The notes below the pieces were generated by a model that was not told where the DNA came from, did no database searches, and was given only the letters and a program-made list of their open reading frames with translations. Position numbers and translations under genes: made by a program. Shown here piece by piece: positions 57,980-64,000 of a DNA stretch of 64,000 nucleotides. Within the stretch, counting starts at the first letter, position 1. The number at the start of each line of letters is the position of its first letter. Origin of the DNA: Acinetobacter sp. ANC 4204 (GTDB lineage Bacteria; Pseudomonadota; Gammaproteobacteria; Pseudomonadales; Moraxellaceae); the NCBI RefSeq assembly GCF_002135205.1, contig NZ_NEFZ01000005.1:124001-188000 (forward strand), written 5' to 3'.

Positions 57980-58755
57980 GCGTTCCCTTGCCCACTGCAT
58001 AACAACTGTACAATCGTGGCTGTCTTTAAGTCTTTCAGTACACTCACTTTAAACTGTACATACATTTGCTGTTGAGACTGTTTCAAGATGTGAGCCAAAC
58101 GTTCACCTAATACCAAAAAGTGTCCTTTTTGCAAAAGTTGAATGTTTGTGTCTAGCAGAGCTAACCAATTCAGCCAACTAGCCTCACTACTGATCAGCGC
58201 AACATAATCATTATGTTCTGATAAACATTGAACCAATTCAGCCTGTTGCTGCAAAGTTTGATGAGGACAACGGCGTTCATATAGCACAAAGTTCAGTATA
58301 AAACGCCCGTGTTGCATTAAGGTGTCCATCATAAACTGACGCCCACCCTCGCCACGCCAAAATGCAATGCTCGCATCATCAGCCAAGTTCTGCAAAACGG
58401 GTAATTGTAACATCCCTTCTGAGCTTTCCACCTCGGGCACAACACTATCTAAACCAAACTCAGCTAAAGCTTGTGCAGTCTTTTGTCCAACAGCAATCCA
58501 CTGAAGATGCTTTAAGTCAGACAGAGCTAGCCCACTGCGCACCAATTGATCCATACCAAACTGTACAGCACTTGGACTAACCACGACCACAACCTGTACC
58601 TGAGGCAACTGATCATACAAATGTGCCAAGTCTGTATCCCATAGCCTTGGAATGAGTTCCAATAAAGGCAGAGAATAGACCTCAACCGCCTGTTGCTCTA
58701 GCACTTGAGTCAGGCTTTTCGCCCGATCGACTGGACGCGTATTAATAAACAACAT
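57976..58755 (-). CDS. hemD: Uroporphyrinogen-III synthase
   Basis: A 259-residue enzyme that closes and inverts ring D of hydroxymethylbilane to give uroporphyrinogen III. The fold is poorly conserved; the recognisable points are the start FINTRPVDRAKSLTQVLE, the VVVVSPSAVQFGMD region and AVGQKTAQAL. It lies 11 bp after hemC and overlaps hemX by 4 bp. Confidence 0.9.
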   Translation of the reverse strand: MLFINTRPVDRAKSLTQVLEQQAVEVYSLPLLELIPRLWDTDLAHLYDQLPQVQVVVVVSPSAVQFGMDQLVRSGLALSDLKHLQWIAVGQKTAQALAEFGLDSVVPEVESSEGMLQLPVLQNLADDASIAFWRGEGGRQFMMDTLMQHGRFILNFVLYERRCPHQTLQQQAELVQCLSEHNDYVALISSEASWLNWLALLDTNIQLLQKGHFLVLGERLAHILKQSQQQMYVQFKVSVLKDLKTATIVQLLCSGQGNA

Positions 58756-58766
58756 CGTAACTAATA

Positions 58767-59687
58767 TTAATGATAAAAAGCTTTGAGCAAGTCACCAGCG
58801 CCTTGTGCCAATAGCTCTTGCGCCAGTACAACCCCTAAATGCTCTGCTTCAGCAGCATCACCTGCCACTTGTGCTTTCAGTAAGGTTTGCCCATCGACAC
58901 TGCCCACGCGGCCTTCAAGCTGAATGCGGTTATCTGCTAAAGTGGCATAGCCTGCAATCGGTACCTGACAGCCACCTTCAAGATAAGCATTGAAAGCGCG
59001 TTCAGCACGTACACAAGTATCTGTTTCTAGATGTAGTAAGGGATGAATCAGGTCCAAGACTACTTGATCATTGCCACGACACTCTAGCCCTAAAGCCCCC
59101 TGACCCACAGCAGGTAAACTCAACTCTGGTTGAATGGTATGGCGGATACGTTCTGCCAAACCCAAACGTTTTAATCCTGCACTGGCCAAAATAATGGCAT
59201 CATACTGACCCGCATCCAGTTTAGATAAACGTGTTCCCACATTGCCGCGTAAGTCGATAATGTCTAGGTCTGGTCGTTGTTTTAAGATTTGGCATTTACG
59301 GCGCAAACTCGAAGTACCAACCTTTGCCCCTTCTGGCAATGCCTCAAAACTCGCATAACTATTCGACACAAAGGCATCTAAAGGGTCCTCACGCTCACAG
59401 ATGACCGCCAGTGATAAGCCTTCAGGCAAAGCCATTGGAACATCTTTCATCGAATGCACTGCCAAATCAGCACGACCATCCAATAACGCTGCTTCAAGCT
59501 CTTTGACAAATAAACCTTTGCCACCAATTTTTGCCAATGGCGTATCTAAAATTTTGTCCCCTTGAGTAACAAAAGTTACCAACTCTACGGTGAGCCCCTC
59601 ATGCAATGCTTCTAAACGAGCACGAATATGTTCAGCCTGCCAAAGAGCAAGTGGGCTTTGTCGAGTAGCGATCTTTAGGGTTTTCAT
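58767..59687 (-). CDS. hemC: Hydroxymethylbilane synthase (porphobilinogen deaminase)
   Basis: Polymerises four porphobilinogens into hydroxymethylbilane. It is 306 residues with [13 protein letters not shown] at the start, the catalytic Asp in [20 protein letters not shown], and the cofactor-bearing cysteine C240 in [12 protein letters not shown]. It is the first gene of hemC-hemD-hemX-hemY-thioesterase. Confidence 0.97.
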   Translation of the reverse strand: MKTLKIATRQSPLALWQAEHIRARLEALHEGLTVELVTFVTQGDKILDTPLAKIGGKGLFVKELEAALLDGRADLAVHSMKDVPMALPEGLSLAVICEREDPLDAFVSNSYASFEALPEGAKVGTSSLRRKCQILKQRPDLDIIDLRGNVGTRLSKLDAGQYDAIILASAGLKRLGLAERIRHTIQPELSLPAVGQGALGLECRGNDQVVLDLIHPLLHLETDTCVRAERAFNAYLEGGCQVPIAGYATLADNRIQLEGRVGSVDGQTLLKAQVAGDAAEAEHLGVVLAQELLAQGAGDLLKAFYH

Positions 59688-59805
59688 AAATTTTAGTATG
59701 TGCCAATAAGAATGAAACTATCTTAAACTGAATTTCCCCCATTGGAAATGTATTCAGCCTAAAGCACTGAGTCTCATTTCTTGCAGCATTACCGATGGCT
59801 TTAAG

Positions 59806-60546
59806 TTAGAGCTTATGTAAGCGCTCACGCAATCCTGGCAAATGCCGTCGGCTGACTGCCAAACGTTCATCTAGCTCACGGCAACGCACTTGATACTGTC
59901 CAGAGTTAACCACCTCTAACCCTTCTAAAAAGTGAACTGAAACCAAAGCATTGCGGTGGATGCGAATAAAGGCATCCCCAAACTCATGTTCTAAGTCTTT
60001 TAAGGTTTCATCAATTAAAACACTGCCATTTCTATGACGGACAGTGACGTATTTTTGATCCGCTAAAAAATAATAAATATTTTCAACAGGAACCAACTCC
60101 ACACCACGATAGGTTTTCGCTGCGATTTGATGTCGCTTTACATTAAATTCGTCCATATTTTCTTTTTGTTTTATCTCGCTCATTTGAGCTTGGGTTAATT
60201 TAGTGAGGTGACCAAGCACCTGTTGCAATTCCTGTTGCATCACTGGTTTTAATAAATAGCCTTCAGCATGTGACTTAAATGCGTCAAGCGCATGTTCATC
60301 GTAAGCTGTACAAAACACCAAAGCAGGCATGGGCTCAAGCTGACGCAAAAAATGCGCACAGGTTAAACCATCCATTTCTGGCATTTGAATATCCAAAAGT
60401 ACAACGTCTGGCTCATATTGTTGAGTGAGTTCTATAGCTTGTTGACCATGCGATGCGGTTGCCACCACCTGATGTCCAAGCTGACTCACCAATCGAGATA
60501 AACGTTCAATTGCTAAAGGCTCATCATCACAAATTAGGATGTCCAT
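59806..60546 (-). CDS. algR: AlgR-like LytTR response regulator
   Basis: A 246-residue response regulator. The receiver domain (about 1-120) has acidic residues D7/D8 and phospho-acceptor D52 in LLDIQMPEMDG. The C-terminal LytTR DNA-binding domain (about 145-245) has ENIYYFLADQKYVTVRHRNG and DAFIRIHRNALVSVHF. Its position between the sensor kinase and hemC matches Pseudomonas algR. By analogy it may control type IV pili or envelope functions; this is not shown here. Confidence 0.9.
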   Translation of the reverse strand: MDILICDDEPLAIERLSRLVSQLGHQVVATASHGQQAIELTQQYEPDVVLLDIQMPEMDGLTCAHFLRQLEPMPALVFCTAYDEHALDAFKSHAEGYLLKPVMQQELQQVLGHLTKLTQAQMSEIKQKENMDEFNVKRHQIAAKTYRGVELVPVENIYYFLADQKYVTVRHRNGSVLIDETLKDLEHEFGDAFIRIHRNALVSVHFLEGLEVVNSGQYQVRCRELDERLAVSRRHLPGLRERLHKL

Positions 60547-60596
60547 TTATCTCCCCCCAACAGTCACCTTGTTTATTTTTATAGGTTCACTGTGGC

Positions 60597-61706
60597 TTAT
60601 TTATATTGATACTGCACAACAGTGGTATACATTCCTTCCCCTGCATAAGTTTGAAAACTGACACTACGCCCAAAATATGCTTCTAGACGCTGCTTCACAT
60701 TTTCAATGGCAATACCATGTCCCTGTCGTTTATGAATTGTTTCCTTTGTAAATGGGTTAGTTATCACGATATTAACTTGATTCTGCAATATTTCAATCAG
60801 TACACTTATCGTACTCTTAGTTAAAAATTTTTCAACTCCATGAAAAATACTATTTTCAAGTAAAGGTTGTAAAGTTAAGAGTGGAATATGTACCTGCGGA
60901 CATAACTCGGCATGTTCGATTTTCCATTCAACCTGTAAACGATCTCCCAAACGAATTTGCTCGATTGCCAAATAGCGTTGACATAGCTCAATTTCATCAC
61001 TTAACTTCACCAACTTCAGCTCTTGAAAACTGGCTCTAAACAGGCGCGACAAGTTGAGTAGCATTTGCTCTGCTTTATCTGGATCAATCGCAATTAAACT
61101 GACAACATTATTTAAACTATTAAACAAAAAATGTGGATGAATACGGGCTTGCATAGCTTGTACCCGCGCATTCAATTCACTATGTTGCTGCCTGAACCAC
61201 TGCTCTCTTAAATATAGATAACGAAAACAAAAAGTCCCCAACAGCAGACCATAACCCAAATGTAGCGCCACATCCTCGAATAAAACTGGCGAAGTTAAAC
61301 CTTTGAGACTAAAATTGATGCCAAAGAAGATCAGTATATTAAGACTCAGCGTGGTTGCCAAAACAATGATCTGTAATAAAAAAAAGCCTGACAATAAAGT
61401 CATACCCAAACTTAAATTTTGCAACTTTTTTTGAGCATATTGCATCAGTGCGGTAAACGACAGCAACACCCAATTAATGTAAAGCATATAACTCAGCACA
61501 TGCCCAAACACCAAAGCTGACCAAGACTGTGCTTCGGCCAAAGCCAACAGCATAGCCAACAAATTTCCACCAACAAACAGCTCCAGCAAATGTGGCCATT
61601 GCACAATTTTACTAAATAAATAGGAAATATTGGGCTTGGTCATACTGGAAGTTAAACTTTGCGCATCTTGAACTTCGGCAAGTTGTCTTGAATTTGTTAT
61701 ACTCAT
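60597..61706 (-). CDS. algZ: AlgZ/FimS-like sensor histidine kinase
   Basis: From the ATG at 61706 the protein has 369 residues. It has four to six membrane helices (about 30-165), then the His_kinase domain with phospho-acceptor H192 in RIHPHFLFNSLNNVVSLIA and a C-terminal ATPase-like domain (LLTLQPLLENSIFHGVEKF, GHGIAIENVKQRLEAYFG). It is the LytS-type kinase for the adjacent LytTR regulator, about 50 bp upstream of it. A longer frame would overlap the divergent argH start, so the internal ATG is chosen. Confidence 0.88.
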   Translation of the reverse strand: MSITNSRQLAEVQDAQSLTSSMTKPNISYLFSKIVQWPHLLELFVGGNLLAMLLALAEAQSWSALVFGHVLSYMLYINWVLLSFTALMQYAQKKLQNLSLGMTLLSGFFLLQIIVLATTLSLNILIFFGINFSLKGLTSPVLFEDVALHLGYGLLLGTFCFRYLYLREQWFRQQHSELNARVQAMQARIHPHFLFNSLNNVVSLIAIDPDKAEQMLLNLSRLFRASFQELKLVKLSDEIELCQRYLAIEQIRLGDRLQVEWKIEHAELCPQVHIPLLTLQPLLENSIFHGVEKFLTKSTISVLIEILQNQVNIVITNPFTKETIHKRQGHGIAIENVKQRLEAYFGRSVSFQTYAGEGMYTTVVQYQYK

Positions 61707-61741
61707 GCGAGTTCTACCGCTTTTTATCTTATTGAGCCGAC

Positions 61742-63175
61742 ATGACCACATCTTCTAATTCCTCAAATCCGTCACAAGCCCAAACTTCGGGTATGTGGGG
61801 CGGTCGTTTCTCTGAAGCTACTGATGCCTTTGTTGCTGAATTTACAGCATCTGTACAATTTGACCAACGCTTTTATAAACAAGATATTGCAGGCTCTATT
61901 GCCCATGCGACCATGCTTGCAAAAGTTGGCGTTCTGACCGAACAAGAACGTGATGACATCATCAATGGCTTAAACACCATTCAAGCTGAAATTGAAGCGG
62001 GTCAGTTCGAATGGCGTATTGACCTAGAAGATGTGCACATGAATATTGAGTCGCGTTTGACTCAACGGATTGGCATCACAGGTAAAAAGCTCCATACAGG
62101 TCGTAGCCGTAACGACCAAGTGGCAACCGATATCCGCCTCTATGTTCGCGATGAAATTGATGCCATTTTAGAATTACTAAAAAAATTACAAAAAGGTATT
62201 TTGAGTATTGCGGCTCAAAACACGCATACCATTATGCCAGGTTTCACCCACTTACAAACAGCACAGCCTGTGACTTTTGGTCACCACCTATTGGCATGGT
62301 TTGAAATGTTAGTCCGTGACTCTGAGCGCCTCATTGACTGTCGTAAACGTACTAACCGTATGCCTTTAGGTTCAGCAGCACTGGCAGGTACCACTTACCC
62401 CATCGACCGCGCATTTACAGCAGAGTTACTGGGTTTTGAAGCTGTTTCTGAAAACTCGCTTGATGCAGTATCTGACCGTGACTTCGGTATTGAGTTCAAT
62501 GCTGCGGCTTCGCTGATCATGATGCACTTATCACGCATGTCAGAAGAACTCATTCTATGGACATCTGCTCAATTTAAGTTTGTAAACATTCCAGACCGTT
62601 TCTGTACAGGCTCATCCATCATGCCACAAAAGAAAAACCCAGATGTGCCTGAGTTAGTACGTGGTAAAACAGGCCGTGTCTATGGCGATTTGATGAGTTT
62701 GTTAACACTCATGAAAGGTCAACCGTTGGCGTATAACAAAGACAATCAAGAAGACAAAGAGCCTTTGTTTGATGCGATTGATACCGTGCGTGGCTCGCTC
62801 ATGGCTTTTGCAGACATGATTCCTGCTTTGGTGCCAAACATCGACATCATGCGTGAAGCAGCGCTTCGTGGCTTCTCAACCGCAACCGACTTGGCTGATT
62901 ATCTTGTTAAAAATGGTGTGGCTTTCCGTGATGCACATGAAATTGTGGGTAAAGCAGTTGCTTTAGGTGTTCAAGAGTCCAAAGACCTTTCTGAATTGAC
63001 TTTAGAACAACTTCAACAGTTCTCTGACTTAATTCAAGCTGATGTATTTGAAAAAGCACTGACCCTTGAAGCGTCAGTCAATGCGCGTAACCACATTGGT
63101 GGAACTGCACCTGCGCAAGTAGAAGCTGCCATTGAACGTGCCCATGCGCGTTTAGAAAAACTTTATGCTCAATAA
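61742..63175 (+). CDS. argH: Argininosuccinate lyase
   Basis: The last step of arginine synthesis, splitting argininosuccinate into arginine and fumarate. It is 477 residues with the superfamily signature [12 protein letters not shown], the conserved [16 protein letters not shown] block and the [16 protein letters not shown] region. It is divergent from algZ by 35 bp, the same neighbourhood as in Pseudomonas. Confidence 0.97.
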   Translation: MTTSSNSSNPSQAQTSGMWGGRFSEATDAFVAEFTASVQFDQRFYKQDIAGSIAHATMLAKVGVLTEQERDDIINGLNTIQAEIEAGQFEWRIDLEDVHMNIESRLTQRIGITGKKLHTGRSRNDQVATDIRLYVRDEIDAILELLKKLQKGILSIAAQNTHTIMPGFTHLQTAQPVTFGHHLLAWFEMLVRDSERLIDCRKRTNRMPLGSAALAGTTYPIDRAFTAELLGFEAVSENSLDAVSDRDFGIEFNAAASLIMMHLSRMSEELILWTSAQFKFVNIPDRFCTGSSIMPQKKNPDVPELVRGKTGRVYGDLMSLLTLMKGQPLAYNKDNQEDKEPLFDAIDTVRGSLMAFADMIPALVPNIDIMREAALRGFSTATDLADYLVKNGVAFRDAHEIVGKAVALGVQESKDLSELTLEQLQQFSDLIQADVFEKALTLEASVNARNHIGGTAPAQVEAAIERAHARLEKLYAQ

Positions 63176-63187
63176 GGACGTCTAGAT

Positions 63188-63460
63188 ATGACTCGACAAG
63201 TTTTTTGCCGTAAATATCAAACAGAAATGGAAGGTTTAGACTTTGCACCGTTTCCAGGTGCAAAAGGCCAAGAACTTTTTGAAAGCATCTCCAAGCAAGC
63301 TTGGGGAGAATGGTTAAAGCACCAAACCACTTTAATCAATGAAAAGCGCCTAAATGTGTTTGAACCAGATGCGAAAAAGTTTCTTGAAGAACAACGTGAG
63401 AAGTTCTTTAACAATGATGAAAGCTTAGAAAAAGCAGAAGGCCTAAAGCCTGAGGCGTAA
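63188..63460 (+). CDS. yggX: Fe(2+)-trafficking / oxidative damage protection protein
   Basis: A 90-residue YggX protein with the invariant cysteine in RQVFCRKY and the conserved [20 protein letters not shown] segment, then [18 protein letters not shown]. It protects iron-sulfur clusters and may move Fe(II). It follows argH by 12 bp, so the two are probably co-transcribed. Confidence 0.96.
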   Translation: MTRQVFCRKYQTEMEGLDFAPFPGAKGQELFESISKQAWGEWLKHQTTLINEKRLNVFEPDAKKFLEEQREKFFNNDESLEKAEGLKPEA

Positions 63461-63524
63461 TAAAGCGGAGTACTGCTCCAGCACGCCGTAAGACAAGCGA
63501 AGCGCATCGTTTCAAATGCCATGA

Positions 63525-63553
63525 AAGAGTCTGTAAAAGGACTCTTTTTTTAT
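63525..63553 (+). terminator. Terminator of argH-yggX
   Basis: AAAGAGTC / GACTCTTT stem with an 8-nt loop, followed by a T run. Confidence 0.88.
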
Positions 63554-63718
63554 TTGCATGTCGATTGACTAAATCAATCTCTAAAGTAAAAAAGAAGATA
63601 GATGACACGTGGATGACTTAATTACTGTTTAAACCGATTATTTGTATCCAAATGATTGAGTGTAAACATAGCGCTACAGAACCTGTATAAAACTCAACAT
63701 TACACTACAAGAACCTAC

Positions 63719-63747
63719 ATGACGCAGAAAAACATCTTTCCTATAAT
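63719..63747 (+). promoter_or_regulatory. Promoter of candidate small RNA
   Basis: A consensus -10 TATAAT (63742-63747) with ATGACG (63719-63724; four of six bases match TTGACA) exactly 17 bp upstream. Predicted transcription start is near 63754. Confidence 0.55.
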
Positions 63748-63753
63748 GACATT

Positions 63754-63839
63754 CAAGGATAGAGGGAAGCCTCTTATCTATAACGATAAATATCCCCGAT
63801 TTTAGTCTCAGATTTCCCCCAAAATCTGAGATTTTTTTT
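63754..63839 (+). ncRNA. Candidate intergenic small RNA of about 86 nt
   Basis: It lies between its own promoter and a perfect 10-bp terminator hairpin (TCTCAGATTT / AAATCTGAGA, 63806-63831) followed by eight T. The 5' part can fold into a second hairpin (GGATAGAGG with CCTCTTATCT, one bulge, GAAG loop). The terminator loop carries CCCCC, a sequence suited to pairing with ribosome binding sites. No start codon with good coding context is present. The family is not recognised. Confidence 0.5.
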
Positions 63840-63860
63840 ATCCAAAAATTAAGCAACCAT

Positions 63861-63886
63861 AAAAAAGCACAACCGAAGTTGTGCTT
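63861..63886 (-). terminator. Terminator of the partial minus-strand gene
   Basis: AAGCACAAC / GTTGTGCTT stem with a CGAA tetraloop. On the minus strand it is followed by six T. Confidence 0.88.
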
Positions 63887-63907
63887 GAAAAATAAAATTC
63901 GCTTTTT

Positions 63908-64000
63908 TTATTTTTGGATATGTTTTTCAACTTCTTCAAAACTGGTATGACGCACATCCAAGCCTTTCACCATGTAAATCACTTGCTCAGAAATGTTACG
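63908..64000 (-). CDS. 3' end of an unidentified gene
   Basis: The last 30 codons of a gene that enters from the right edge, reading ...NISEQVIYMVKGLDVRHTSF then EEVEKHIQK and TAA at 63908-63910. It is followed by a good terminator, so it is a real gene end. The fragment is too short to name the family. Confidence 0.7.
   Translation of the reverse strand, partial: RNISEQVIYMVKGLDVRHTSFEEVEKHIQK

Larger units (their letters stand above)
63461..63907. other. 447-bp region with two terminators and a candidate small RNA
   Basis: After the argH-yggX terminator (63525-63553) the sequence to 63735 shows no gene. Positions 63719-63839 look like a self-contained small RNA gene. The terminator of the next minus-strand gene lies at 63861-63886. 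Confidence 0.6.

Overview
The window is a chromosomal segment of an Acinetobacter species. Gene content, moderately AT-rich base composition, and RpoB, RpoC, LpxO, GspCDN and HemXY proteins of the Acinetobacter type all point that way. The species cannot be fixed by reading alone. Most of the window is core genome; the accessory content is concentrated at about 14.3-16.1 kb.

Layout. 0.5-10.4 kb: an IclR regulator, AlkB repair dioxygenase, an ABC exporter, PgsA, a double-hotdog thioesterase, UvrC, a divergent HxlR/oxidoreductase pair, a PH-domain membrane protein and the lipid A hydroxylase LpxO. 10.9-14.2 kb: the fadBA beta-oxidation operon with its terminator. 14.3-16.1 kb: a compact antiviral reverse-transcriptase locus. 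It has a strong promoter, a structured non-coding RNA of about 300 nt that carries an uninterrupted reading frame, and an RT with an intact YCDD site. This looks like a DRT2 (UG2) system and is the most interesting thing in the window. 16.2-25.2 kb: TehB, a lipoprotein, several uncharacterised exported or membrane proteins, a FrnE/DsbA-like oxidoreductase, dodecin, a 53-residue secreted protein, and a cluster of three unknown genes, one with 22 tandem copies of a 9-bp repeat. 25.4-33.4 kb: HtpG, a DUF1311 protein, OmpW, an Na+/H+ antiporter-like carrier, two alpha/beta hydrolases, a DUF4442 protein and a glycine-zipper lipoprotein.

33.5-47.7 kb, all on the minus strand, is the classic transcription/translation block. 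In transcription order it runs tRNA-Thr(TGT), tRNA-Tyr, tRNA-Gly, tRNA-Thr(GGT), tuf, tRNA-Trp, secE, nusG, rplK, rplA, rplJ, rplL, rpoB, rpoC. The intergenic spaces hold strong RNA hairpins (after rplA, after rplL, before rpoB) and a palindromic repeat element wedged between rpoB and rpoC. 47.7-55 kb: trpE-gph, an FHA protein and the type II secretion genes gspN-gspC-gspD. 55-61.7 kb: an H-NS-like protein, the heme operon hemC-hemD-hemX-hemY plus a thioesterase, and the AlgZ/AlgR-type two-component pair. These are divergent from argH and yggX (61.7-63.5 kb), an arrangement like argH-algZ-algR-hemCD in Pseudomonas. The last 450 bp hold a candidate small RNA with its own promoter and terminator, and the 3' end of one more gene.

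Function calls rest on recognisable motifs and gene order read by eye. No database search was possible.
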